From the NCBI GenBank assembly GCA_965207995.1, contig CBDBNG010000001.1, positions 620,001 to 684,000 of the forward strand: a stretch of 64,000 nt of DNA, in the 5' to 3' direction. Numbering within the stretch: position 1 is the stretch's first letter; every line of letters starts with the position of its first letter. This document shows, one piece after another, positions 15,937 through 23,480 of the stretch. A model generated the notes under the pieces. That model worked only from the letters and a program-made list of their open reading frames with translations, was not told the DNA's origin and made no database searches. The translations under genes were made by a program, and so were the position numbers. The stretch is from DAOUKH01 sp965207995. Its GTDB lineage: Bacteria; Chloroflexota; Dehalococcoidia; SHYB01.

Positions 15937-16473
15937 CTACGAGGTTCCGTCCACGCCGCCGGTCAGCTCCACGACGATGCCGAGCAGGATGAGCCACGGG
16001 ATAGCAGCGATCAGGACTACGAAGACCGCCCTCCAGGTAGACGTGTAGTCCAGGGCCTGCCGCACGCCGATCACCATGGCCACGATGCTCCAGACGAACG
16101 CCACCAGAACGATCAGCCCGCCGACCGCAGGTATGAAGAGGAAGATGTTGAGGAGGGCCGGAGTCTGGGCAAAGCCCGTGGTGCGCGCCAGTTCTCCCCA
16201 GTTGGACTCGGTCTGCTGGGTTTTCAGTATTGTGGTCCCGATCAGCATGGTGAGGAGCGCCCACAGGGCCCAGCCCGCCAAGCCACGGATAATGCCGACG
16301 ATGATAGCCCTGCCGACGTCGACGTCTTCACCCGCCAGCAGGGTGCCAACGACGCTGGCGACGGTGACGAGGATCACGATGAGCAGCGCCTGTCCGGTTG
16401 CGCCCCGATCGGCTTCCACCTCCTCGTAGGTGGCTGAGTCCAACCTGGCGGCGCCGAGCATCCTCTCGATCAT
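15937..16473 (-). CDS. Yip1-family integral membrane protein
   Basis: A 178-residue protein with an N-terminal cytoplasmic segment ending in YEEVEADRGATGQA, a pattern typical of bacterial YIP1 domain proteins, then four or five membrane helices (about 28-48, 55-80, 105-130, 133-150 and 152-172). The function of bacterial members is not established. It lies upstream of the SDR on the same strand with a 46-base gap. An ABC exporter pair lies behind it. Confidence 0.75.
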   Translation of the reverse strand: MIERMLGAARLDSATYEEVEADRGATGQALLIVILVTVASVVGTLLAGEDVDVGRAIIVGIIRGLAGWALWALLTMLIGTTILKTQQTESNWGELARTTGFAQTPALLNIFLFIPAVGGLIVLVAFVWSIVAMVIGVRQALDYTSTWRAVFVVLIAAIPWLILLGIVVELTGGVDGTS

Positions 16474-16568
16474 GAGTTCACCTCTCGTAAGGGATGTGTG
16501 AGCCTGCGACCCTCTTTGGGAGCGTCGGCGACATGGTACTACGTCGCGGTCAGGGGCGGGGACCGATC

Positions 16569-16584
16569 GCCTAGGTACCTAGGC
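16569..16584. repeat. 16-base perfect palindrome at the exporter stop codon
   Basis: GCCTAGGTACCTAGGC is its own reverse complement and spans the stop codon of the ABC-2 permease gene. It is not followed by a T-run, so it does not look like an intrinsic terminator; a protein-binding site or chance are possible. Confidence 0.4.
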
Positions 16585-17346
16585 TGTTTCCTTGCGGAAC
16601 ATCCAGGTGGTCCAGGTGACGAAGATCACGGTGCCGCCGACGAGGACCCAGAGGCCGGGCAGGATCGTGCCCCAGGCCCAGCCGTCGATGACGAGGGCGC
16701 GGAGGGCGTCCATCACGTACGTCACCGGGTTGATCTGGACAGCCACCTTGAACCAGCCGCCGAGGAGCTCGACGGGGAGGAAGGCGGTGGTGATGAAGAC
16801 GAAGGGGAAGAAGATGATGAAGGAAGCCTGCATGGCCTGCGCGCTCTTGGTCTTCAGGGCGATGAGGATGCTGAGGCAGGACCATATGAGACCGAAGACG
16901 GAGGAGGCCAGCAGGAGCACGATGACGCCAAGCGCGCCGGTCTCGAAGGTGACGCCGAAGCCGAAGGCGATCACGATGACGACGAGCCCCTGGAGCAGAC
17001 CGCGTGTGGCCGCGACGAGGAGCGCCCCCGCGAGAATCGAGAGGCGGTTGATCGGCGCGAGGAGGAGCTTGTCGAGGTAGCCGGAGAGCATGTCCGTGAC
17101 AAGGGCGAGGCCGGCGTCGGCGGAGGTGAAGAGGATCGCCTGCACGACGATCATGGGAGTCAGGAAGGCCTGGTAGTCGTCGGTGGGGAAGTCGGGCAGG
17201 AAGATCAGCCCGTCGAAGCCGGCGCTGAAGACCACGAAGAAGAAGGCCGTGATGAAGAGCGGCGGGATGATGATGACCGGCTGCAGCATCCAGATGCGGA
17301 TGTTGCGCCGGTAGAGGTAGAAGGTCTCGGCTGCTATTCGGAGCAT
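16579..17346 (-). CDS. ABC-2 type transporter permease (DrrB-like)
   Basis: A 255-residue membrane protein with six predicted helices and the ABC-2 transporter signature near the end: FLPVELLGGWFKVAVQINPV, then TYVMDALRALVIDG. It pairs with the ATPase at 17346-18377; the ATPase TGA and this ATG share one base (TGATG), indicating coupled translation. The pair resembles daunorubicin-type exporters DrrA/DrrB, used for export of hydrophobic compounds or lipids. The substrate is not predictable. Confidence 0.9.
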   Translation of the reverse strand: MLRIAAETFYLYRRNIRIWMLQPVIIIPPLFITAFFFVVFSAGFDGLIFLPDFPTDDYQAFLTPMIVVQAILFTSADAGLALVTDMLSGYLDKLLLAPINRLSILAGALLVAATRGLLQGLVVIVIAFGFGVTFETGALGVIVLLLASSVFGLIWSCLSILIALKTKSAQAMQASFIIFFPFVFITTAFLPVELLGGWFKVAVQINPVTYVMDALRALVIDGWAWGTILPGLWVLVGGTVIFVTWTTWMFRKETA

Positions 17347-18377
17347 CAGCGGTTCTTGAGGCCAAGGAAGGGCCGGAATAGGGCGTCGCCGCCGCTGCCG
17401 GACCCCGAGTCGGAGCGGATCGAGCGTCCGGTGAACTTCAGAAAGACATCGTCGAGGGTGGGCTCGGAGACGGCGACCGACGCTACGGGGACGCCGCGCT
17501 CGTTGAGCGTGCGCATCAGGTTGGCCGCCGCGGAGCCGCCATCATCGACGGTGATCTGCAAGCAGTCGCCGGTCCATGACGCGTCGTGCACGTAGGGTTG
17601 CCCGGCGACCAAGGCATGCACGCCATCGGGGTCGCTGGGCCCATCCGTGCCGTCCTCTGCAGCGACGGTCAGGGAGACGACATCGCCGCCGACCTCATCC
17701 TTCAGCGAGTCGGGCGTGCCGCCCGCCACGATCTTGCCCTCGTCGATGATGGCGATGCGCTCGCAGAGGCGGTCGGCTTCTTCCATGATCTGCGTGGTGA
17801 GCACGATGGTGACGCCCTCGTCGTTGAGCTGCTTGAGGTAGTCCCAGATGGCGAGGCGGCTCTGCGGGTCGAGGCCCGTGGTGGGCTCGTCGAGAAAGAG
17901 GAGGGGCGGCTCGTGCACCAAGGCGCTCAGCAGGTCGACGCGTCGGCGCATCCCGCCGGAATAGGCGCCCACCTTGCGGTCGGCGGCATCCTCTAAACCC
18001 AGCAGCGCCAGCAACTCGTCGGCGCGCGCCTCGGCCCGGCGGCGCGGAAGGTTGTAGAGCAGGCCTTGGAGCCGGAGGAAGTCGCGTCCCGATGCCAGGT
18101 CGTCGAGGCCGACCTCTTGCAGCGCGAAGCCGATGTTCTCACGGATGGCCCCCGGCTGGCGATCGATGTCGTGGCCGGCGACGGTCACCCGCCCGGAGGT
18201 CTTCTTGAGAAGCGTGCCGAGCACCTTGAGCGTGGTGCTCTTCCCTGCGCCGTTGGGACCGAGGAAGCCGAAGAACTCCCCTTTCGCCACGGAGAAGGAG
18301 ATGCCGTCGACGGCCCGCACGCCGCCGGGGTAGACCATCACCAGGTCCTCGACCTGGAGCATCGGTTCGTTTGTCAT
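17346..18377 (-). CDS. ABC transporter ATP-binding protein (DrrA-like)
   Basis: A 343-residue cytoplasmic ATPase. Walker A is GPNGAGKSTT (about 39-48), the signature is YSGGMRRRVDL, and Walker B is LLFLDEPTTGLD, followed by the H-loop region TTQIMEEADRLCERIAII. The C-terminal part has the DrrA-type extension with VSEPTLDDVFLKFTGRSIR. It powers the ABC-2 permease encoded immediately downstream. The start is ATG 18377; a second in-frame ATG at 18362 is possible, as neither has a strong ribosome site. It is divergent from the LLM gene at 18559. Confidence 0.92.
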   Translation of the reverse strand: MTNEPMLQVEDLVMVYPGGVRAVDGISFSVAKGEFFGFLGPNGAGKSTTLKVLGTLLKKTSGRVTVAGHDIDRQPGAIRENIGFALQEVGLDDLASGRDFLRLQGLLYNLPRRRAEARADELLALLGLEDAADRKVGAYSGGMRRRVDLLSALVHEPPLLFLDEPTTGLDPQSRLAIWDYLKQLNDEGVTIVLTTQIMEEADRLCERIAIIDEGKIVAGGTPDSLKDEVGGDVVSLTVAAEDGTDGPSDPDGVHALVAGQPYVHDASWTGDCLQITVDDGGSAAANLMRTLNERGVPVASVAVSEPTLDDVFLKFTGRSIRSDSGSGSGGDALFRPFLGLKNR

Positions 18378-18510
18378 TCGAGGCTGGGGGGCCAGTCCTT
18401 TCGGCGTCGTCGGTAGTGGACAACTCGCCGACCATCCACTTTATCACGAGGCGGCAGGCTAGCACGGCGTTGCTAGGAGGGGGAAGGGGCTCTTGTCACG
18501 ACGCGGCGGC

Positions 18511-18516
18511 TATAAT
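18511..18516 (+). promoter_or_regulatory. -10 element of the LLM oxidoreductase gene
   Basis: A perfect TATAAT, 42 bases before the ATG at 18559, with no clear -35. It lies in the 181-base divergent region shared with the DrrA-like gene. Confidence 0.5.
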
Positions 18517-18558
18517 CACCGGCGGACCGCGCCGGAAGGGGCGCGGGAGGGAGAGGCG

Positions 18559-19482
18559 ATGGTGAAGATCTCGGTTGGTCTGCCGACGGACAAGGTGCAG
18601 TTGGGCGACGAGTTCAACAGCGGCGCTGGTGTGATGGAGATGGCCCGTGTTGCGGAGGAAGCGGGCTTCGACGCCGTCCACGTCACCGACCACCCATTTC
18701 CGGAGGACGCCTGGATGGCTTCGGGCGGGCATCACGCGCTCGACCCATGGGTGCCGCTCTCGTTCGCGGCAGCGGCGACGATGACTATTGGGCTGCAGAC
18801 CCACATCCTGGTGCTCCCGTACCGGAATCCCTTCCTAACGGCGAAGTCGGTGGTGAGCCTCGACGTGCTCTCCGGAGGGCGGGTGATCGTCGGCGTGGCG
18901 GCGGGCTATCTGGAGCCGGAGTTCGACGCGTTGGGCGTCGACTATGCCGAGCGCAACGAGCTGACCGACGAGGCAATCGTCGCGATGAAGCGGGCGTGGA
19001 CCGAGGACGGCATCTCGATGCAGGGCCGGCACTTCTCGGTGCAGGGCCATTCCATGCTGCCGAGGCCGCGGCAGAAGCCGCATCCGCCGATCTGGATAGG
19101 CGGCAACAGCAAGCGGGCGATACGGCGGGCGGTCGACCTCGCCGACGGTTGGATCCCCATCCCCAATTTCAAGACGACGGTAGCCCGGCGCAAGACGCCG
19201 GCCATCGAGAATCTCGACGACCTACAGGGCCGCATCGACTACGCCCGTGCGTACGCCGAGAGCGCCGGCCGCACCGCTCCGCTCGACATCGTCTTCGTCC
19301 CGTTCGGGCTCGGCGACTTCCGCAACCCCACGTTCAGCCCCGAGGAGTTCCTCGACAACGCGGGGCGGCTCCGGGAGATGGGCGTGACGTGGCTGAGCGT
19401 GAACCTGCCCAGCGACAACCGACCCGTCCTGCTGGAGAGCATGCGGCGCTTTTCCGAAGAGGTCAGGCCGAAGCTGGGCTAG
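18559..19482 (+). CDS. LLM-class F420-dependent oxidoreductase-like protein
   Basis: A 307-residue luciferase-like TIM-barrel protein, MVKISVGLPTDKVQLGDEF at the start. Family elements are FDAVHVTDHPFPEDAW (position of the F420/FMN-binding loop), LQTHILVLPYRNPFLTAKS, LSGGRVIVGVAAGYLEPEF and PPIWIGGNSKRAIRRAVDLA. These resemble the Rv2161c-type F420-dependent subgroup more than the two LLM genes at 7940 and 9077. The start at 18559 has GGGAGGGAGAGG upstream; the frame extends further 5' through the promoter. The esterase gene follows after 18 bases, so the two are probably cotranscribed. Confidence 0.85.
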   Translation: MVKISVGLPTDKVQLGDEFNSGAGVMEMARVAEEAGFDAVHVTDHPFPEDAWMASGGHHALDPWVPLSFAAAATMTIGLQTHILVLPYRNPFLTAKSVVSLDVLSGGRVIVGVAAGYLEPEFDALGVDYAERNELTDEAIVAMKRAWTEDGISMQGRHFSVQGHSMLPRPRQKPHPPIWIGGNSKRAIRRAVDLADGWIPIPNFKTTVARRKTPAIENLDDLQGRIDYARAYAESAGRTAPLDIVFVPFGLGDFRNPTFSPEEFLDNAGRLREMGVTWLSVNLPSDNRPVLLESMRRFSEEVRPKLG

Positions 19483-19500
19483 GACCGAAAGGAGCCGACC

Positions 19501-20430
19501 ATGCCGTTGCATCCCCAAGCCGAGGCCATCGCCCGCGCGTTCGCGGAGCGGATGGCGGCCGCGACCGGCCCGGCGCCGACCATCGAGGCGCGCCGCGCCA
19601 TGGTGGACGCGTCGCCGCGCCAGCCGGGGCCGGAAATGGCGCACGTGGAGAACCGGACGGTCGAAGGGCCGAACGGCGACGTGCCGGTGCGGGTCCTTGT
19701 TCCGCACGGCGAGGGACAGCTTCCGGTGGTCATGTACTTCCACGGCGGCGGCTGGGTAATCGGCACCGTCGACTCAAGTGAAGCACTGGCCCGCAGCATC
19801 GCCGAGGCGAGCGGCTGCATCGTAGTGTCGGTCGAATACCGGCTCGCCCCAGAGCACAAATTCCCCATGGGGCTGGAGGACTGTTACGCCGCCACCCGCT
19901 GGGCCGCGGAGGAAGCCGCGTCGTTCGGCGGCGACGGCTCCCGGCTGGCGGTGAGCGGGGACAGCTCCGGCGGCAACCTGGCCGCGGCGGTGTGCCTCGT
20001 CGCCCGCGACCGGGGCGGGCCCGCCATCGCCTATCAGGCGCTCATCTACCCCGTCCTCGACCGTAACTTCGAGACGACGTCGTACGAAGAGAACGCCAAC
20101 GGCTACCTGCTGACCCGGCGCATGATGGTGAGCAACTGGCGCGACTATCTCGACCGCGAGGAGACCGCCTCCGACCCCTACGCCGCGCCGGTGCAGTCGA
20201 AGGACGTGTCGGGCCTCCCGCCCGCCTACGTGCTGACGGCCGAGTACGACCCCCTACGGGACGAGGGTGCGACCTACGCGGGCATGTTGGAAGCGGCCGG
20301 CGTGACCACGCACTACGTCTGCTACGAGGGCATGGTGCACGGCTTCTTCGGCTTCACCGGCCAGGTCGACATGGCTTCCGTGGCCGTGGCCGACCTGGGC
20401 GCGGCGCTTCGCGAGGCGCTAGCGGGGTAG
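19501..20430 (+). CDS. alpha/beta hydrolase, hormone-sensitive-lipase family esterase
   Basis: A 309-residue esterase with the HSL signature HGGGW (81-85) forming the oxyanion hole. The triad is visible: nucleophile Ser155 in GDSSGG, Asp250 in AEYDPLRDE and His280 in GMVHGFFG. The N-terminal 60 residues form the usual cap. It hydrolyses short-chain or bulky esters in the cytoplasm; the natural substrate is unknown. AAAGGAG lies about 6 bases before the ATG at 19501. It is probably in an operon with the LLM oxidoreductase gene. Confidence 0.9.
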   Translation: MPLHPQAEAIARAFAERMAAATGPAPTIEARRAMVDASPRQPGPEMAHVENRTVEGPNGDVPVRVLVPHGEGQLPVVMYFHGGGWVIGTVDSSEALARSIAEASGCIVVSVEYRLAPEHKFPMGLEDCYAATRWAAEEAASFGGDGSRLAVSGDSSGGNLAAAVCLVARDRGGPAIAYQALIYPVLDRNFETTSYEENANGYLLTRRMMVSNWRDYLDREETASDPYAAPVQSKDVSGLPPAYVLTAEYDPLRDEGATYAGMLEAAGVTTHYVCYEGMVHGFFGFTGQVDMASVAVADLGAALREALAG

Positions 20431-20469
20431 GGGAGCAGCGCCCTGCGGGCGCTCGCGCGCCTAGCGGCG

Positions 20470-20501
20470 CCCTCTCTCAGTCTCCCCCAGAGGGGGAGAG
20501 G
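20470..20501. repeat. REP-like palindromic repeat
   Basis: CCCTCTCTCAGTCTCCCCCAGAGGGGGAGAGG region: an imperfect palindrome with core TCTCCCCCAGAGGGGGAGA. The same family, on the other strand, recurs at 34669-34700 (beside the IS110 element) and around 58480-58590. It lies between the ends of two convergent transcription units. Confidence 0.65.
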
Positions 20502-20513
20502 CTTCTGAAGGGT

Positions 20514-20669
20514 CTACGTCCGGTCGGCTAGAAGGAAGCCGCCGATGTACATGAGCGCGGTGCCGACGGTGAGCTCGACGACCGCCCACCCGGCGCCGAA
20601 TGCGATAAAGATAAAGAGGGCGCCGAGCGACCAAGCCAGGAATACCAGGCCCCAAATGGCTTGTTCCAT
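20514..20669 (-). CDS. 51-residue membrane microprotein
   Basis: A short open frame, ATG at 20669 and TAG at 20514-20516, preceded by a strong ribosome site (GGGAGG five bases upstream). The protein begins MEQAIWGLVFLAWSLGALFI and is hydrophobic almost throughout: two membrane segments (about 5-25 and 28-48) with an acidic Glu32 between them and a charged ADRT tail. No family recognised. It follows the 39-residue microprotein and the cysteine-rich DppC-like gene on the same strand, so it may belong to that operon. Confidence 0.6.
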   Translation of the reverse strand: MEQAIWGLVFLAWSLGALFIFIAFGAGWAVVELTVGTALMYIGGFLLADRT

Positions 20670-20740
20670 CCCAATCCTCCCTTAGCGGACCCCGTGTAGC
20701 CTATCGCGCAGCGGGACGGTCGTTCGTGTTTCGATGCCGT

Positions 20741-20860
20741 TTAGCTCCCGAGCCATATCTCGCCGGTGAGCGCGTACTCGAGCGGAAGTGTGATAAGGAG
20801 GCAGAGCGCGATGAAGCCAAAGGCCACGATGAAGAACTCTTTCATGCCGCTGGTTTCCAT
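20741..20860 (-). CDS. 39-residue membrane microprotein
   Basis: A short open frame, ATG at 20860 and TAA at 20741-20743, with GGAGG about 10 bases upstream. It begins METSGMKEFFIVAFGFIALC and has one clear membrane helix (about 8-27) followed by the polar tail LEYALTGEIWLGS. No family recognised. It starts 45 bases after the DppC-like stop codon and precedes the 51-residue microprotein; both may be accessory parts of the transporter, comparable in principle to small subunits of other membrane complexes (inference). Confidence 0.55.
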   Translation of the reverse strand: METSGMKEFFIVAFGFIALCLLITLPLEYALTGEIWLGS

Positions 20861-20905
20861 GGTGCGTCGGCCTCCTCGTGGGGATGCACTCGCCCTGGGG
20901 GCGAG

Positions 20906-22246
20906 CTAGCGGAGTCTTCCTCCACCGCCTCTGAGCCTGGGATCGAGCACGTCCCGCACCGCGTCGCCCAGCAGGTTGAAGGAGAGGACGGAAAGGCTGA
21001 TCAGGATGGCGGGGGTAATGGCCAGCCAGGGGAACTGTTCGTAGTCGTGAATCGCGTTGACGCCCGAGCCCGCGTTGCCGCTGATCATCGCGCCCCACGA
21101 CGGATCGGTGGGCTTGGCGCCGGCGCCGAGGAAGCTCAGGGAGGCCTCGAAGATGATCGTCGCGCCGAGCAGGATCGATGCCTGCACGATCACCGGAGCC
21201 ATGGCGTTGGGCAGGATGTGGCGGAACATGACACGGTAGTTGGACGCCCCGAGGGCCCGGCTCGCCTCCACGTAGGGGTTCTGCTTGAGCGAGAGCACGG
21301 TGCCGCGCACGACGCGCGCCGTCGTCGGTATCAGCACGACCGCGATGACAAAGAGGGCATTTTGGATGCTGGGCCCCTTGATAGCGATGATGCCCAGGGC
21401 CAGGATGAGGGCCGGGAAGGCCTGGAGGGCGTCGATGAAGCGCTGGACGACGAAGTCGAGGGGGCCTTCGAAGAAGCCGGTGACGAGGCCGATCACCGTG
21501 CCGGTGCCCGTCGAGATCGCCACCGCAAGGATGCCGACGTAGAGCGAGATGCGCGCGCCGTAGATGGCGCGGGACAGGACGGAGCGGCCAAGATTGTCGG
21601 TGCCCAGCCAATGGTTGAGGTTGGGCGATTCGTTGGCCTCCGTTTTGACTTCGACGAGCTCGTAGCGGGCACCATCGGGCGCGATGTGGCAGAAGTCCCC
21701 TTCCTCCGCGCACTCCTCTTCAGTGAAGGTCACGCATTGCCCGGGATTCGCGCTACAAAACTCCAGCGTGGTGGTGTTGCTGCCCACGGAGTACTGCACG
21801 TCGCCGTCGGGGAACTCCTCTATCAGACACGACCCCGGTACCGCGTCGCAGTATTCCTTCGTGGCGAGGTTCCGTTTCCTGACCTCGAAGAACCGCAGCT
21901 CGCCGTCGCGCTTGATGCACGCTCCCGCATTCGCGTTGCAGAAGTCAACCGTGGTGAACGACTGCAACGTTACGGACGCCGAGGCGATCTTCGGCGCCTG
22001 AATCTGCGGGGCGGGCGGGTCCTTGGTGGGGAAGAGCTGGTCGGGGTCGTAGGGAGCGATGAGGAGCGGGCCGAAGATCGCGATGATGATCAGGGCGAGA
22101 ATGATGAGGGCTGAGATCCCGCCCAGCGGCTTGTTCCTAAGGAAGCGCCAGTACCAACCGAGGCCGGCAACCAAAACGCCAATGGAGTGCACGATGAGGT
22201 AACCGGGCGTTATCGGTTGTTCTTCTTGTTCGTCGCGGTCGATCAC
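20906..22246 (-). CDS. Dpp/Opp-type permease (DppC-like) with a cysteine-repeat extracytoplasmic insert
   Basis: A 446-residue permease, about 150 longer than its homologue at 4076-4975. After the first membrane helix (about 42-63) comes an insert at about 75-208, before the conserved HWLGTDNLGRSVLSRAIYG. It holds four C-x6-C pairs: Cys103/110, 133/140, 164/171 and 179/186, in similar contexts (DFCNANAGAC, EYCDAVPGSC, EFCSANPGQC, EECAEEGDFC). The insert should lie outside the membrane, where the pairs could form disulfides. The rest is normal: EAA loop VEASRALGASNYRVMFRHIL and C-terminus LGDAVRDVLDPRLRGG. It pairs with the DppB-like gene at 22250 (3-base gap). No binding protein or ATPase gene is adjacent. 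Confidence 0.9.
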   Translation of the reverse strand: MIDRDEQEEQPITPGYLIVHSIGVLVAGLGWYWRFLRNKPLGGISALIILALIIIAIFGPLLIAPYDPDQLFPTKDPPAPQIQAPKIASASVTLQSFTTVDFCNANAGACIKRDGELRFFEVRKRNLATKEYCDAVPGSCLIEEFPDGDVQYSVGSNTTTLEFCSANPGQCVTFTEEECAEEGDFCHIAPDGARYELVEVKTEANESPNLNHWLGTDNLGRSVLSRAIYGARISLYVGILAVAISTGTGTVIGLVTGFFEGPLDFVVQRFIDALQAFPALILALGIIAIKGPSIQNALFVIAVVLIPTTARVVRGTVLSLKQNPYVEASRALGASNYRVMFRHILPNAMAPVIVQASILLGATIIFEASLSFLGAGAKPTDPSWGAMISGNAGSGVNAIHDYEQFPWLAITPAILISLSVLSFNLLGDAVRDVLDPRLRGGGGRLR

Positions 22247-22249
22247 GGG

Positions 22250-23239
22250 CTATTCATACCTGATGCGCGGGTCGAACCATCCATAGGAGAGGTCGACGAG
22301 CAGATTGATGACGACGACGAAGACGGAGATGATGAGCACCCCCGATTGCACCATCGGCAGGTCCCGCCCGTTGATCGCTTGGATCAGTGCTCGGCCGAGT
22401 CCGGGCAGGTTGAAGATAGTCTCGATGATCACGATGCCGCCGAAGAGGAAGCCCATCTGGCTGCCGACGACGGTGATCACGGGGATGAAGGCGTTCTTGA
22501 GGACGTGGCGGACGATGACCGACCGCTCACGGAGTCCCTTGGCCCACGCGGTGCGCACGTAGTCCTGCCGCAGGACCTCGAGCATTGTCGAGCGCAGCAT
22601 CCGCATCGTGATGGAGGAGAGGCGGACGCCGACGATGAGCGCCGGCGTCATCATGATCTTGAGGTTCTCGCCGGGGTTCTCGAAGAACCCCGAATAGGTG
22701 AGGGGCGGCGTCCAACTGAGCCAGATGGCGCCAAAGAGGATCACCATGGAGCCGATGATGAAGTCGGGGATCGAAAGGCCGCCGATGGAGAAGAGGCGGC
22801 CTAGATAGTCGCTGAGGCTGTCCTGCCGGATTGCCGACCAGACCCCGATGGGCAACGCGACCAACAGCGAGATGACGAGCGCGATAACCCCCAGTTCGAC
22901 ACTGACCGGCACCGCCTTCCAAAGGATATCAGACACCTCAATGCGCCCCGGGGTGAGCGATTGGCCCAGGTCGCCCGTGATGATACCCCCCCACTCCGCA
23001 TCACAACCGGGGATTTTGATGCCAATCCAGTCGAAGTACTGACAGTGGAAGGGTCGGTCGAGGCCGAGCTCGGCGCGGATCGCCTCCAACTCCTCTTGGG
23101 TCAGGGTTGCGTTAGCCTCGGCCGCCGACTGGATGACCGCGTCGCCTGGGGCGAGGCGAAGAAGACCCGCGGCGATCAACGTCACAAGAATCAAGACGGG
23201 GATCATGATGATCACCCGTCGAGCGGCGTATTGGCGCAT
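22250..23239 (-). CDS. Dpp/Opp-type ABC transporter permease, DppB-like subunit
   Basis: A 329-residue permease: N-terminus YAARRVIIMIPVLILVT then RLAPGDAV, EAA loop VRTAWAKGLRERSVIVRHVL, C-terminus DLSYGWFDPRIRYE. It carries an extra extracytoplasmic loop (about 60-84) with Cys66 and Cys79 (DRPFHCQYFDWIGIKIPGC), matching the cysteine-rich insert of its partner. An acidic AEANATLTQEELEAIRAELG segment is the usual first periplasmic loop. Transcribed from a promoter at 23383-23355 as the first gene of a probable dppB-dppC-microprotein operon. Confidence 0.92.
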   Translation of the reverse strand: MRQYAARRVIIMIPVLILVTLIAAGLLRLAPGDAVIQSAAEANATLTQEELEAIRAELGLDRPFHCQYFDWIGIKIPGCDAEWGGIITGDLGQSLTPGRIEVSDILWKAVPVSVELGVIALVISLLVALPIGVWSAIRQDSLSDYLGRLFSIGGLSIPDFIIGSMVILFGAIWLSWTPPLTYSGFFENPGENLKIMMTPALIVGVRLSSITMRMLRSTMLEVLRQDYVRTAWAKGLRERSVIVRHVLKNAFIPVITVVGSQMGFLFGGIVIIETIFNLPGLGRALIQAINGRDLPMVQSGVLIISVFVVVINLLVDLSYGWFDPRIRYE

Positions 23240-23354
23240 AGTCTCCCTTCAGAAGAGAGCGGGTCGTCCGCCTAGCCTGCGATTCTTGAAGTCGGTGGCG
23301 CTCGCGCCGGATGGGAAGCGGCCGCCGCTCCCGTTCAGGCGCAAGTGCTGTCGA

Positions 23355-23383
23355 AGGGTAAAGGCGACCCCTATGTTTGTCAA
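23355..23383 (-). promoter_or_regulatory. sigma-70-like promoter of the cysteine-rich permease operon
   Basis: On the minus strand: TTGACA (23383-23378), a 17-base spacer, TACCCT (23360-23355). It lies about 115 bases before the DppB-like ATG at 23239 and is divergent from the promoter at 23422-23450. Confidence 0.5.
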
Positions 23384-23421
23384 CGATGGTTCGCGGGGGC
23401 CGTGGCGACAACCGTGAAACC

Positions 23422-23450
23422 TTGACAGCGAGCGGCGGCGCTTCTAGATT
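23422..23450 (+). promoter_or_regulatory. sigma-70-like promoter of the isochorismatase-family gene
   Basis: TTGACA (23422-23427), a 17-base spacer, TAGATT (23445-23450), about 30 bases before the ATG at 23481. A GGGAGG ribosome site lies between. Confidence 0.65.
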
Positions 23451-23480
23451 CCGAGCATTCCGTGACGCGGGAGGGCCGCC

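Noticed and set aside
20461..20655. A 64-codon Arg-rich frame on the minus strand between esterase and permease genes
   Set aside because: It overlaps the REP repeat and is out of phase with the hydrophobic 51-residue frame at 20514-20669, which has a strong ribosome site and clear membrane segments.
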